Shown: in pieces, positions 1 to 25,021 of the stretch | Position numbering within the stretch: the stretch's first letter is position 1 | How the letters are laid out: the number at the start of each line of letters is the position of its first letter | Assembly (NCBI GenBank): GCA_003260075.1 | Contig: QLIY01000686.1 | Coordinates: 8,861 to 72,860, forward strand | Reading direction: 5' to 3' | DNA: 64,000 bases | Source: Phallusia mammillata | Taxonomy: Eukaryota > Chordata > Ascidiacea > Phlebobranchia > Ascidiidae | Notes under the pieces: model-generated | Databases searched by the model: none | What the model was told of the DNA's origin: nothing | The model's input: the letters and a program-made list of their open reading frames with translations, nothing else | Made by a program: the position numbers and the translations under genes

Positions 1-1213
1 GATACGATGCAAATCAGTTGTTAACAGGTTTTACGTGCTCGCGTACGACACCTTGCGCATGCTTTCAGATCGACATGCTTCTGTTTCTTCCAATTTGTAT
101 TTCTGTCAATGCAACCATTTGTAAGTTTTGTTTGGAAGTGAAAAACTGACAGGAAATACGTTTTGTAGCATTGCCCATGTTTAAAAGTTCTTTGATCACG
201 TGCGCTCTCAAAAAAGGTGTGGCAGTGGGTGGAGCAAGTGATTGTTACGACACAAATCTGCCGAAGCGAAATAACTTTCGGTCAGCGAAGGAACTCGAGT
301 GATTTGTTTCTTTGCGAAACCGCTTCTCTCTTGGAACAAGACTCGAATTTCGTGAGTTCATCAACTCGCTACAACAACGAGTGAAAGAAGCGTTAAACAT
401 CGGGGAGCGTTTGTCGTTGTCAGGTAAAAACTCATGTTTGAGTATTTTTCGGGAAACAAGAAACATAAAAAGATTTTACGCTGCTCGCTAGGTGGCCTCG
501 AGAGCACAAATTCTTTTAGTTTGAATTCGCCTTTTTTACATGAAATGACAGATATTACGTGGGATTAGTTTAGACTAAATGTCGCATATGATCACCGGAC
601 CACCCCAGCAACATCGTTTAGAAATTGGTAAATAGAAAAAAAGCTTCTACTCCTTTGCATTAGAAGTCACACACCTGCCCAGCTATAAACTTTGATTTGT
701 ATTTATCATGCAATATGTTGGAAGGAAAAATATATATGTGTCCAACTATAAACTTCGGTTTGTAATTTACTAATTATTATGTAATATGTTGGAAGGAAAA
801 TGCTTTGATACGCGACAATGCAGAAGAAAATTTCTACTGCGCGATATAGACAATGGAAAACTAACTAGGGAATACAGGATTGCTTGTCAAGCATGTCAAT
901 GTGGTTTGGCATGATTAACTCAAACTTGCCTAAAGTCAAACTTTAATCTAGTTATAGTAAAAAAATGCTGGGAATTTTTGAAAGGTGGTCGTCAGTTACA
1001 TTGGGTTGCTAAAAATGGCCACTGGATGAAAAAGGTTGGAAACCACTGTTCCAGCATGTTTTAATTCAACAGATTTTGCCCTTAATATTCGAATTGTTAA
1101 GCGAACACATCGCATGACTCGTGTTTTGTTTAAACCGCATCAAGCAATCCATTACAGCGGGCGATGAAGATGAATTGCAAATAAACGGAAGCAATATTGA
1201 AGGAGAAAATCAA

Positions 1214-1214
1214 N
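1214..1214. other. Single-N contig join
   Basis: A lone N sits directly before a block (1215-1401) identical to 9243-9430. It marks a join of different type from the C/G runs, and the sequence to its right may be misplaced. Confidence 0.7.
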
Positions 1215-1401
1215 TTATACTTGTTTCTACTTCTAGGCACATGTTACGTGCTATAAGCGTTTGCTCTAACTGGTACTTAATGTAGCACATAAAATGCCAC
1301 AATTCACGTTTTAACTTATTATACTTGTTAATGCTTGTTATGATGTTGCCTTTATATTCCAGTTACTAATGTCCGTTGAGCTCACTTGGTTATAGTTTTC
1401 T
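1215..1401. repeat. 187 bp block duplicated exactly at 9243-9430
   Basis: By eye I find no mismatch between this block and the copy in intron 1 of the K2P channel. Both end at the same point (tatagttttct) and then diverge. Perfect identity contrasts with the scattered differences in other duplicated blocks of this window. The same contig sequence placed twice is therefore more likely than an old duplication. Confidence 0.75.
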
Positions 1402-2023
1402 AGGACATCGTAACAAACAAACCTGCTAACTTTGTGCTGGAAGAATGTTTTTTTACTTTCATTAAATTCACGCACTTGGGCCCGCACTTTGTGTTCGTGT
1501 GTTTGAACGTAGTTTATCTGACTGCAGCTGTTAATTGTTATACGTCATCGGTTTCTCCTATGAATTGTAACCGGTCACACAACTGAATCTATAGTAATTT
1601 TAAATGTGCCTAAAAGATTACATGCAAGTGGTACAAGAAAATACCACAACATCGCGAAATAGGATTCGGTTCATTTGTATTGAATTGTTTCCAAAATAGT
1701 TAAACTGTAAAACTTGAAACCAGTTGACGGGATCAAGCTTTTTTGTCGATCAAGATTTTCCACCAACATAACTTACAGTGTGAACATCGCCCTATGCAAG
1801 TTTACGTAGTAATGTTGCGTCGGCTCGCCACACAAATCCGCTTAACCCCAGGACGCAGGCGGTCTATGGGGAATCGACGTTTCCCTGAAGATTTGATGGA
1901 TAAAAGCGATAGAAGGTTGAGTTTAACAAACATTGACTTGATGTCGGTTTTGATTTTAGTTGAAATGATAATATGTGGTTATACATACTGGGTGAAACTG
2001 TTAACCATACATCTAGTAATAGG

Positions 2024-2201
2024 CAGTGGTGGGATTCAGCCGGTTCGAACCGGTTCTATAGAACCGTCTCACAAAACTTTCTGAGATCAGCGAACCGGTT
2101 AGCATTAATAGTTACTGTCAATGAACTTTTTGTATCAGAACCGACTGAAAAAATGACTATTGTAATAGAACCGACTGACAAAAATTTGAATCCCACCACT
2201 G
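2024..2201. mobile_element. hAT-type MITE, 178 bp
   Basis: The ends form terminal inverted repeats: CAGTGGTGGGATTCA on the left and its complement TGAATCCCACCACTG on the right. CAGTGG-type ends with a palindromic core (ccggttcgaaccgg near 2041) are typical of non-autonomous hAT elements. The right flank is atctagtc and the left flank contains atctagta five bases outside the terminus, so an 8 bp target duplication is likely but not clean. There is no transposase. Confidence 0.7.
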
Positions 2202-3422
2202 ATCTAGTCCCACTTTTTGTTAAATTTCTTTGGGTTAAATTCACGTCTGCCATGTGCTTGGTTGATAATTTAGGTTTCTGGCGGCATTTGTTGCTAGTTA
2301 GCGGCCTTCAAAACAAGAAAGAATGTTAAAGGCCAGACACAACTCAATACAAAATAATCAGCGCCAAGGCAGGGGTGTTTCTAAACTACGTTGTCAAATT
2401 TAAACTCAACAGCCAGCAAAGCTTAACCCTGAAGCGTTAGAAGGTGAGCAGAATCCTAATTGGTCGCAAAAAATCGGTTTCAAATCCGTTTAGGCGTGCA
2501 AAGCCCTGAACACGGACAAGAGGACTGCTGAGGTAAAGCTTCGAAATTTAACAATCTGTGACGAAAAGCACTCATCACTGATCACGCAAGGGGTCATGCA
2601 TGACTGCACACGTCAGTGGCGTCAACTTTCAACGCACCAGAAGCAAGTTTGTGCTGATCCGACGTTCAAAAAGGGTTAAGTTTGAAGTGAAGATCAGTTT
2701 CAAGCAGAAACTTTTGGAAGTCCTTGGTTTTGAAGTGAAGTCAATCAGATTTAACGAAATAATTGAATGCGAATTGTCTTGTTATGTGTTTTTTTCACCA
2801 AGCGAAATAAATTCTTAAAACTCTGAAAATAAACAGCTCAAAATAAACATCGTATGTTTGTTGTCATTGATGCTTATTCAAATAGAATCTATGCTGAATT
2901 ATTATTAGGTTTATATGTATAAGGTCACAACGTGGTTTATCGGTTTTAGTGAACTCTTCGACACAAATGTGCTTCGATTCCGACACGTTGATTTGAAATG
3001 AGTGGTCCAATCAGCGCACTGCGAGGTATCGATTCCCGCCCATAAGCGTGCAGATAAACTGCTGCTGGTGTCTATTAAGTAAATGATGCTAGGATCTCAG
3101 GGGAGAGAAGTGCGCAAGGGACAATTGCGGCGACCACAAAAGCACGCAGACCTTACGTCGCCTGAACCCTGCTATGCAGGCGACTTCATTCAATAAAACA
3201 GCGCCAGTCAAGAACTCGTCGAAGCAAAAGGATGAATTGAGTTGAGTTGTTAAAAAATCGTAGTAACACAATTTCACTAAAATATTAACATTGGAAATAG
3301 CTGCGCAACGTTAGACGTTATAAAGCGCGACAAAGTTGAGGGCACATTTGGTGGAAAGATGTAAAATGCGTTGCAGCTACACCGTTACTACAAGCGTTAT
3401 GTGACAGGGACTCACAGTAGAG

Positions 3423-3733
3423 CAGTGGTTCTCAACTCGTTTCGCGAATTAAACAAATATGGTGGACCAGTCCATTGCTAAATAAGGATAAAGAAAGCAT
3501 CTACAACAAGCACATTGGCTTGAAATTTATTCTTTGAATACAGAATTGAATTTAATGGACAGATAACAGATAACACCAAATGGCCAATAACTTGGATAAG
3601 CTTTATCGTACTGAATATTCATTGAATTATCTGCTACTAGCCTATTTCATATTTAGCACCAAATATAATTAACGTCCTGTGGACCACCCAAAAAGCCACC
3701 ATGAAACTGGTCCAAGGACGGTTGAGAACCACT
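3423..3733. mobile_element. hAT-like MITE
   Basis: It starts CAGTGGTTCTCAACTCG and ends near CGGTTGAGAACCACT, an imperfect inverted terminal repeat of the CAGTGGTTCTCAA class. The interior contains complementary tggaccagtcc and tggtccaagg. I could not find matching 8 bp target duplications, so the exact ends are uncertain. Confidence 0.5.
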
Positions 3734-5961
3734 TATTAAAGGGTGAGATTGGCGCGTCAGTGTACTCCGGCTTTAGAATTGTAAATCGCCTACAAATGTT
3801 TACTTACAAAGTAAAAGTTAAATGTGATTTTTTTCTCACATGCCATCATGTAGGTTTCAATTATATTTCGTAGTGCTGGATGAATCGGTGTGAGACTGAA
3901 TGAAGAAATATTTAGTTAAATTCCGACGTTAAGATAACGGAAGATGAAAACTTTAACGAAACTGTTGAAAGTGATCAAATATATTTTCCACTGATAACAA
4001 CCACAGCTATTCATAAAACGTCTGCAGTTAAATGTATACACTAAACACAGCTTCTCAGGTAGATTATTCAATCTACTATTGCGGTACGTGGCGTGTGTTT
4101 CTGAGACAAGAAAAGTTAACGCAAAACTGAAATATCCAATATTTGAAAGAGACAGGTTTTATATTAGAGCATTTTCTCCATTGGAAATGCCGTGGATCAA
4201 ATTGGCAGTCTAACAGACGCTCTCTTACATTTGAGGCGGTGAAACATAAAAACGAATCTTAAACACTGACGAGCTTGTTTGGCAAGTGAGACATAAAATC
4301 AATGATATGTTCAGGTGCACTAATTGGTCTCCTTGCTTAATAGAGGCGCTACTGGTTGGTAAAAATGTGAAAAGCAGCTGCCAGTGAGAGCAGAGTTTAT
4401 GTGAAGCAACTGAAACCAGGTTTAAGGATTCGTTGGTGTTATACTAAGTGTCTTAAAAAGTCAATTTTGTCACATAAAGATCGCGCAACAAATTTAAAAA
4501 TGAAAAAAAGTTGTCGATACTAGTGAGTTAAACAGGATACGCAACAAAGTAAGCTGTTATAAAAGCTTAAAAATACAATCGTTAATGAGTTAATGAGTGA
4601 GCTAATTTTGTTTTTCCTTGCTGATTGCGGCCACAAAACGACTAGTGGCAAGTTGTAAAGGTTATTTATTTTGTACAGATGGTCATTTTTTTACTAACTT
4701 CTGGTTTTCATCAACAATTGAGAGATATTGTAAAAACCCGCAAGCATTTTTTGCTAGAGTAACTTGGTCTGAAATAAACGGTCGCAATTGGTTTTGGGTA
4801 ATCCTTATTTAGTGACATTAACGTTTTGCGTATTGATTCGTAAGAACTGCGTTGACTAAGCGCAAACATAGCAACCGTTATCGTAGGTAGGAAAACAATG
4901 GGGACACTTAAATCGTAATCGCAAACCGAAAATAGAAAATGGTCGATTTATCATAAGGTGATGTAACGTAAAATAAATTCTCTCTAACTCGCATTTTATT
5001 GTTTCGCTTCACCAACAGAAGGCTTCGGCCAAACAAGTTTTCCAAACAACTTTTTACAGGTCAATATGTGGTTAAAAACAACTTTTGTTACGTTACGCGG
5101 CGCCCGTTGTGCGTGAAATGCTTTCCGTAACGGAACGCACTGCGGGACAGAGTTTGTGCGTCAACCTCAATAGGGCCAGAAAACTGTGACCCACGAAAAG
5201 TTTTTGTCGTAAACATTGTCTGCTGAAAGGTTTACTGGTCATTTGTTCATAGTTATGCTCATACAAATTTTCCTACAGTTTTGTGAGGTCATTGTTTTCA
5301 TGTTCCGGTCAATAGGAACTCAAGTGTAATGTTTAAACAATAAAATAAAGTGGTGTTTAACCGAAAACCTTTCTTGCGTTGTGATGCATCTCGTGGCGCT
5401 GGGAAATAGTTTTAGCTCCAAACTTTGTCAAGATCTCATTTTTGTGACGCTTTAATCTGTGGAAAGTTTCGCTTTTAACGACAGTTTTGACACAGAAATG
5501 TATAACGGTAAATTTATGTGCGATGTGAACCATTATGTTGGGAAGCAAACTTGGTAGCGACTTTGTTTTAAAGAAGCTTTTAATTTTACCAACTAAAAAG
5601 CGAAATACGATTTGTCACTTATTTGTTGCATGTTTTTCAAAAAACAACATATGCACAATACAGCGTGATGTACGTTTTATCAAGCCCAACCTTAAGCTTA
5701 TAAGACTGTTAGAAAACAAGGTTAACAGATTGACTTCCCAAGGCTTAGGCGAGTGGCTCAAGCAATACTGTTAGAAGCGAGAAAAAAAAAGGGAAAGGCG
5801 GACAGAAGCGGGGAAGGCGACGGTCGAATCAAACAGTATGTTGCGATAACAGCGGGTAGGTGGATCATTCACCTGTGGGTTGATGTCGTTTCAGTGAAAT
5901 TGGGAATAGGAAAATTTCGCTTGCAGGGCGCTGTCGCCATCAGCACAAGCAACAAACAAAC

Positions 5962-17711
<11,750 letters not shown>

Positions 17712-18154
17712 GCTTCAAGGTGGAGAAACAGCTTTGCGCTGCTTCCAGTGATGAAGCAATGTTGCCGACTTGTACATCTTTTTCCTGTAAAAACTCACAT
17801 TCAGCAACCCACAAACCTAATGCATTGTTAAAGGTTAAGGTGTAATAGTAATGATAGTTTTTGTATTTTTATTGACACGAAGCTGTTTTTAAATTAAAGT
17901 TAAAACCACGATTTTGAAGAGCTGGTTGTGACGATATCATTTATTCGCTGCTTTTATCACGTGACCAAATCAAGGTTGCCACTGCACTGTACCACGTGGT
18001 CGTGGGCTCAAACTTGTTGTTTGTCGTCACACGTTTTATTTTGTAAACTTTTCTCTATCGTGGTTCGCATTTTTCAGAAATCTCATGAAAACATGAAATG
18101 CACAGCACTTGATAAAATATTTTTTGCATAGGTAGCTGATATTCCTTAAGTATG

Positions 18155-18475
18155 TTACAAGCACTATGACAGTTTTTTCATGGCCTTAACTCAGTAGCAT
18201 ATATTACATCCGGCTTGTGGGGATATGTGCTAATCAGAGTTGTACACGGGACCTCATTGGGCCCGAAACTGGAGCCCTAACCCGAAATTACAAGCCCGAA
18301 ACCCGGCCCACCCCCCCCCCTTACAAGCACTATGACAGTTTTTTCATGGCCTTAACTCAGTAGCATATGTTACACCCGGCTTGTGGGGATATGTGCTGAT
18401 CAGAGTTGTACACGGGACCTCATTGGGCCCGAAACTGGAGCCCTAATCCGAAATTACAAGCCGGAAACCCGGCCC
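18155..18475. repeat. Unmerged duplicate around C-run 18311-18320
   Basis: Block 18155-18309 recurs from 18321 with a few substitutions (acatcc versus acaccc). It lies inside the CCCGAA-rich repeat, which would make contig merging difficult. Confidence 0.8.
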
Positions 18476-18745
18476 GAACCCGAATCGTATTTGAGAAGCC
18501 CGTTTAGGTCCGAAAGTTTGATTGACAGACCTATACATTGAAGCCTCAGGAAAGTCCAAGACAACAAACACAATAGACGATTGGTCTTGTACAAGGCGTT
18601 TTAGGGCTGTTTGGCATTAGGTAAGGTCCAGCAACTGGCTACTTATCCAGTTAAATTTATTTAAAAAACACTGACACAGAGTGTCAGGCTTCAAGGCCGT
18701 TTTTTGAGAAACCAAAACCCCAGCACCCGGCCTACAACTTTGGTG
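18240..18745 (+). repeat. CCCGAA-rich dispersed repeat, copy 1
   Basis: It begins with degenerate CCCGAAAC / GGCCCGAA units, followed by unique sequence shared in order with 28590-28920: aagcccgt..., tttgattg...ggcctata, cgttttagggc, ggtccagc, ctacttat, cacagagtgt, then cggcctacaacttt. It lies in the same orientation as the second copy and is partly doubled by the C-run at 18311. The element class is not recognised. Confidence 0.6.
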
Positions 18746-20734
18746 TATGAGATGTTCCTCGAAAGTTAGGGGTATGCGATATTGATGTATTTTATCTGTA
18801 AACATTTAAAAAGCGTACTGATTTCAGACCTCCAACCAATATCATAAGCTTATTATATTTGTGTCGCCCCTTTTAACCCTAATATCAGACTTACACGAAA
18901 CTTCGCCTATTAACGACAGCATTTTACACGAAGTACTTAAAAACTCTCGTTGCCACAAACAATAGGAACATCGTCCAGGTGTGAAGTTACAAGTGTCGTG
19001 AGGTAATAAGTCGGGGAGCTAATATCCACAAATATTTCAATTGTTTTGAGCGATCGCTCGCGCAAAGCACTTTACGCTTGTGGTCCTCGAAGGCGCGGGA
19101 GAAAGCGATCCGTGTTGACGATGAAAAGCTACCTCGTTCACATGAGCTGAACCCGAAACAAGGTTTAGCACCTCGTTACATGAACAGGACGAAGCTTAAA
19201 AAGCCAGATTGATCGGCTTGTTTATATCGAGTGAGGTTGTTGCAAGCAACGCGAGAAGCAAATTCCAGCTGCTGTTTTCTATTTTTGTTACCGGTTTTGA
19301 TCGATAAGCAAAGTGTCAGGATTTTTAACCATTGATTGCCAGGTTATTGACACCAAAGCGGAAACACCATTGATTACACGTGGCTTTATGTATGGTACAG
19401 CTTACGTAAGAAGGTACATCTACTGATGACTGCAGATGGGTTTAAGAGCTAACTAAGATGTCGAGATGCTTGATTGCCAAAACAGGAATAGGAGAATAGA
19501 CTGAGTTTCCCTTTTTACCCGCAGCTGAATATGTTAAGTGGCAGACGGTCTAAAAAGCTAAACATGGCGTCATTACGCGATCGCACTATTGTGCTCTGTT
19601 CTAATTCGGAAAAACAAACACCATTTCTATTCTCGATAAAATTGTGACGTGTCTGTGGGTTTTCAGGGGTAGACTTGTAAAGAAATTTAAGACAACTCAA
19701 CCAAGTTATAAACACGAATCACGAGATTTTTGCAAGATCGCAAAATAAAGTAATTGTTTTTTTTTTGTTTTTTTTATTGTAAGTTGTCATTAAATCAGCC
19801 AAGAATTATACGGGGCTAAAATAGTCTGACCTTAAAATGTTTTGAAACACGATGTCTTAGGCAAAATATGGCATGAAAAGTTTTATTATACTTTGGGTGG
19901 ACTTGAATTTAATATTTTTTTGACATGAGCAAGTTAGCTGATTTTTAAAAACCAATTCTACGCAATACGTTGGCTGCGTCGTGCACAGTCACATTCACCA
20001 CAAGACGTGCGACATAATCGATAAGTACGTCACTCCGAAACCTGTTGTTTGCCCAAATTGGAAACGAACAATAGCAAAGAGGAAATTATTACACGCTTGG
20101 TTGAACACTGTTATAGATTTAAATTACACGTTAAGATGTCGCTGATTTTTTCTGACACGCAATTGTTTGGGGTTAAAAGTTAAACCCGAAACGTTCACGA
20201 GACAGGGTCTCGTTTAAATGTCCTGAAAAGTTCGTAAAAAGTACCGACATTTTGGTAGAAGGGTAGCAGAGCGATTTCTTTATGAGCAAGAAATTTTTTT
20301 TACATGAAAGACAGAAAATATTTGTCCTTGTATTGGACTTGTACCCAGTTGTGTTGTTAGTAGAAAAGAAGAAGAAATGAGTGGCTCAGCGGAAAGGCAA
20401 GTTGCTTATTAATTGTTTAGCGTTAGTGAATTAAACTTCTTCTGGTCGTTCTAAATTGCTGCGTCATGCTGCACATGCTGACTCGGCATTGTCGCGTCAT
20501 GGGAACGCACGTAAACATCATCAACAATTGTGGATTTCGTAGCAAGCTTTGATGATGCGACCAACTGCAGACTTTGGGTGTCACGTGACCTGTAGGATTT
20601 GCTGAATGCAACGAAATCAAACCAAGCGATTCGAACTTCCGTGACCTTTGGTCGCAAAACCTACTGTCAGCGCTTTAATGGTGCAGCTGCTTTGCTGAGC
20701 CGACAGTTTAACTGTAAAAAATGAATTGAAAACC

Positions 20735-20775
20735 TACAAACTTTTTTGTCATCCGACGTTTCGACATCCTATACG
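20735..20775. mobile_element. Internal fragment of the TATTGCTGCCAGGCAT MITE family
   Basis: It contains catccgacgtttcgacatcc followed by tatacgtcctatac, the internal box of the family. No terminal boxes are adjacent. Confidence 0.45.
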
Positions 20776-20809
20776 TCCTATACTTATATTTTTTATCCGG
20801 GTATATTTT

Positions 20810-20910
20810 TTCACGGGGTTCGAACCCAGGACACTCCCGAGGATAAATCCTGATTAAGGCTTTTTATATTTGTGTATACGAGTCAGGCGCACCAGGCCAT
20901 TTGGCCAAGT
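20810..20910 (-). repeat. tRNA-derived SINE-like sequence
   Basis: The reverse strand reads an A-box-like ggccaaatggcctggtgc and, about 60 nt on, a perfect RNA polymerase III B box (gggttcgaacccc, 20815-20827). No cloverleaf with intact acceptor and anticodon stems can be drawn, so this is a tRNA-derived repeat and not a tRNA gene. Confidence 0.55.
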
Positions 20911-21995
20911 TTCTGCCTTCAACAGGGTGTAATGTCACCTACGCAACACAGTAGTTCTTATAACAGCAGCAAGGCGCAAAAACACAAACGTGGATAAAAA
21001 TTTTAGTTCCCAATGTTACCTTAAACTCTATGTCCCTTGCTTTTTGTTTCCAAAGGCATTTAAAAAAACTGCTTTTTGCTGCCAGCTGACTAACAGATAT
21101 TGAATTGTCACTTCGGCTTCCATGACCACCATCTCTTGTGACGAGACAAGTCAGTTTGTGACGTCACACTGGTACTGTGGTGTGGAATGAGGGCTGGAGG
21201 GGGAGATTATGAAAACAATTACACAACCCGTATCCCGGCGCAAACACTCGAGCCAGCGCAGTGATGTTTACCCGCCTCTCCCCAGTTATTGTTCCACTGT
21301 TTATCGAGTGACTATGGGAGGGCAAAGCCTTAATTCGCGTATCCAACAACCAAACGCTACCAGGTTGGTTTCCATTCAATTCTTTGTCAATAAATTTTAT
21401 TGAACGAGTCACAGGACAACGTTGTAAAACTCACGACCCTTACTGGAAGCGAAGGAAAAGTTTTGTCATGGCGTATACATGCATTTAGTTACTTGAAACA
21501 AACCAGCGATTTAAAAATCATTCAAGTTGCAGACAGTTACCTGAGAGGCAACCAAAAACATAAGGTCATGTGTTTAAATCTCAGCACAGGTTTATGCTTT
21601 TCTACCTGTTGGTTGGGCATAAAATAATTTGACATTCTCAGAGTACTTGACGCGTAACATTCATAACTTGGGCATTCAATTCTTCCACCTCGAACAGTTG
21701 GCAGTGCAGTATTTTAATTATGTGTGGGAACTTTATTGAGATGCAGTGGTCCGACAAACGTGTGTAGAAACCTGTTTTGTACCAGGGTGAAAGTTCTTCG
21801 CTCCAAAGAAAGTGCAAAGTTATTTATGTGGCACACAAGTTCCAAGTGGTTGGACGACAATAGAAGTGGCAGCAAGGTTTAGTCGGTATGTGTTGATAAA
21901 GGTTGCTGATATATTGTTGCTGAATGCATAAGCAACGGGAGGCGACGTTTACAGCCTGATGATACAAAAGGAAAATGTTTTTATGACCAGGCTCA

Positions 21996-22413
21996 GTTGA
22001 AGAACTGACAAAATTAAGTGGTTCCATTGCGGTTTGAAATATAGACAGCAAAGTAACAATGGATAAATCGGCATAACAAATAGATGCGAAAATAATTGAG
22101 CCCCATTTTACAATCTGTAAGCTAGTGTTGACCCCCCCCCCAATTCATTGGCAGGTTGCCAATCATGCTTAAGGCAATTTTAAACCCCAGAGAACTGAAA
22201 TGAGGACGAAAAACAACTATTTTGCACTGGTTGCCTGGTAGATAAACATGTTTTCACGTCAAACACACCCCCCCCCCGTTGAAGAACTGACAAAATTAAG
22301 TGGTTCCATTGCGGTTTGAAATATACACATCAAAGTAACAGTGGATAAATCGGCATAACAAATAGATGCGAAAATAATTGAGCCACATTTTACAATCTGT
22401 AAGCTAGTGTTGA
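21996..22413. repeat. Unmerged duplicate with two C-runs (22132-22141, 22268-22277)
   Basis: Block 21996-22131 recurs at 22278-22413. A third unrelated 126 bp piece (22142-22267) is caught between the two placeholders, probably a small contig dropped into the gap. Confidence 0.75.
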
Positions 22414-22660
22414 TACTACTACATTACAGCGATTCTCTTAGACACCGTTAACATGTCACAAAGTAGTTCAAAGCGGAAAACATATTTGGGGCAGAGATAA
22501 CCCCCCCCCCACCGCCGAATATTCGGTTTCGGCCGAATCGAAATTTAGCTGATTCGGTACATCACTAGTTGATACTACTACATTACAGCGATTCTCTTAG
22601 ACACCGTTAACTTATCACAAAGTAGTTCAAAGCGGAAAACATATTTGGGGCAGAGATACT
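22411..22660. repeat. Unmerged duplicate around C-run 22501-22510, one copy with a TE end
   Basis: Block 22411-22500 recurs at 22569-22660. The right copy is preceded by a 58 bp TE-like end (ccgaatattcggtttcgg ... gattcggtacatcacta) that is absent from the left copy. The two assembled haplotypes therefore appear to differ by a transposon insertion. Confidence 0.65.
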
Positions 22661-23570
22661 ATTTTTAAACTAAGTTAACCTTTATGTTAGTGCGGCAGAT
22701 CAGAAGAATATAATATTTCAAAGAATTTAGTCACAGTCGAAACTCGTTGCCATGGTTGTCAAGACCCAAGTGGTTGAATAGATGAAAGTGATGCAACATA
22801 AACATACTTCGTGCTTCGGACAGTTATTGTCAGTGAGATGTGGCCGACCCTAAGCTCATGGCACTTTAAATTCCTCACCAATCCTCTAAAACCTTTTAAT
22901 GATCTTTCACGGTTGGGTAAAGTTAAAGGTAGGGTGGCAAAATATAAGCATAAGCATGACAAAAATTCTTCGCTGAAGGGAGATAGATTACGTTGTATTT
23001 TAAGCGCAAGTTTTGTGTTGGTTCCTGTAATTTCCTGTTTGTTGTGTGTTTATTATACACACAGCAACATTTACGTTATTGAATTGTTCTGGGATAAATA
23101 ACTGGTTAAAATAGCTAAGGTGAATACCTTTGCAAAAAAACTTACAGTAGTTGAGTTCAAATCGGGTTTTAGCAGAAGCGCAAAATACTTCGTCGTGAGT
23201 CAAACTGTTATCACGTAATTATTGCTTTCACGCCAATCCCCAAACTTGCTTAACTTGTGATGTTATCGATAAACTGACTGGCTAAGATGAGCCTGAAGCA
23301 ACATTGCATGCTGATCGGGAAACATGCAACAGCAAGTGGCGGTTTCACATCAGATAAGTCGTTGAAGTTAGCCAATACTTACGTGTTGTTTCGTTGCGAA
23401 ATGCGTTGGCGTTTCAGACACACAATCGTCGGCTTGCCGGGGTCGAGAGCACTTCAGTTTCAACTCCAATGCTTACGAGTCCCCAACGTGGGTTTGCTGA
23501 CAGTAATGAACTTGTAGGTCAATATAACGCGGCATAAATCGCTAAAACGTCGTTCATGTTTACTCTTGGG

Positions 23571-24075
23571 AACTGAAAAAATCAGTTCAGGATGAACAAA
23601 AGTTTGATGCTTCAGATTATAGGCGTGGTCTGACGTTAAAACTGCATGTTTAGTTTCAAACTTTATGATCAGCATAAACTGTTGAGCGCAGTGAAATCTG
23701 CTGACAGATATAATCTAAGGGAGAACTTGTGGTTAGGAGAAATGCATTAAAACAATGCAGTCTTGCTATAAAAGTGTTGGATAAACGAAACACCACACTA
23801 ACATTGTTGAGCCCCCCCCCCAACTGAAAAAATCAGTTCAGGATGAACAAAAGTTTGATGCTTCAGATTGTAGGCGTGGTCTGACGTTAAAACTGCATGT
23901 TTCGTTCCAAACTTTATGATCAGTTGAGAACAGTGAAATAAACTGTTGAGAACAGTGAAATCTGCTGACAGATGGAATCTAGGGGAGAACTTGTGGTTAG
24001 GAGAAACGCATTAAAACAATGCAGCCTTGCTATAAAAGTGTTGGGTGAACGAAACACCACACTAACATTGTTGAT
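23571..24075. repeat. Unmerged duplicate around C-run 23812-23821
   Basis: Block 23571-23811 recurs at 23822-24075. The right copy has a small tandem insertion (cagttgagaacagtgaaata), an allelic indel. Confidence 0.8.
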
Positions 24076-24085
24076 CCCCCCCCCC

Positions 24086-24621
24086 ATTAAAAGAACAAAG
24101 AAGAAATTAAACTATATGTACATAGTCGTTATATGTGTTTGTTAGAAGGGCAAGCGACAGATGTGATTTACAAAATTCGCATTGATATAACCAGACAGAG
24201 TGACATCAGATGTTTGTTGTAGAAACACAACGTCAAAGATTGAGTGTGTGACGTCATCTGCAAACCATACACGGCTGTCGAGCCGCTTGAGGCAGAGTTT
24301 GTTTAGTTCCCCCCCCCCCTTGGGCATCAACAAACAAGTTCGAGGCATGTATATTGTTCACAACATGAAGAGTATACGACTTTGTACCTTAGCAAGTGAA
24401 TTAAAAGAACAAAGAAGAAATTAAACTATATGTACATAGTCGATATATGTGTTTGTTAGAAGCAGGCAGGCGACAGATGTGATTTACAAAATTCGCATTG
24501 ATAACCAGACAGAGTGACATCAGATGTTTGTTGTAGAAACACAACGTCACAGATTGAGTGTGTGACGTCATCTGCAAACCATACACGGTTGTCGAGCCGC
24601 TTGAGGCAGAGTTTGTTTAGT
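24086..24621. repeat. Unmerged duplicate with C-runs 24076-24085 and 24309-24318
   Basis: Block 24086-24308 recurs at 24400-24621. Placeholders bound the first copy on both sides, so it is an isolated short contig of the alternative haplotype. Confidence 0.8.
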
Positions 24622-25021
24622 ACACTAATCATTCGTGTGTGCGCGGGACAAAGTGGCCTCACATCAGAGCAGGTTCCAGGTCTGACCCAATACATGCTGC
24701 AGTGTAAACGTTTGTCACGATTTAATGCGAAAACGTAAACTGTGAATTCCTGTGGTGAAAGAACAAAATGTGCATTGTAAGGTGATCTTACAGATTTAAA
24801 GTTGTTTGTCCAGCTATAGAGAGGCGATACTGCATGGCTGAGAATTATAAGTGGTGTTAGACAAAACTGCTATGTTAGAAATGTGACGTGGAAAATTCAA
24901 AATATGGTGAAGACTTTTAGTATTTTTTGTCTGTTACAGGTGCATTTAAGCATTGTTATTGTTGCACATTTAACAAGCATTGGAGCAACAAATAAAGCAC
25001 ATACAGCAGCAATAAGCGAAT

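Larger units (their letters stand above)
1..5961. other. Gene-poor region upstream of the K2P channel
   Basis: I see no supported coding exon here. Open frames are short, lack splice-compatible partners and look random. The region contains a single N at 1214 followed by a 187 bp block repeated exactly at 9243-9430, a hAT-type MITE at 2024-2201 and another hAT-like inverted-repeat element around 3423-3733. The promoter and any non-coding 5-prime exon of the K2P channel probably lie at the right end, but no core-promoter motif is clear enough to call. Confidence 0.6.
17712..25021. other. Gene-poor spacer between K2P channel and FAM167 gene
   Basis: I find no supported exon. The K2P 3-prime UTR probably occupies the first few hundred bases (a possible attaaa near 17894). 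The rest holds unmerged haplotype duplicates (18155-18475, 21996-22413, 22411-22660, 23571-24075, 24086-24621), a CCCGAA-rich dispersed repeat at 18240-18745 and a tRNA-like SINE at 20810-20910. A poly-T/poly-A tract lies near 19758. Confidence 0.6.

Noticed and set aside
20810-20910. tRNA gene on the minus strand
   Set aside because: The B box is perfect, but no acceptor stem or anticodon arm forms. It is a tRNA-derived repeat.
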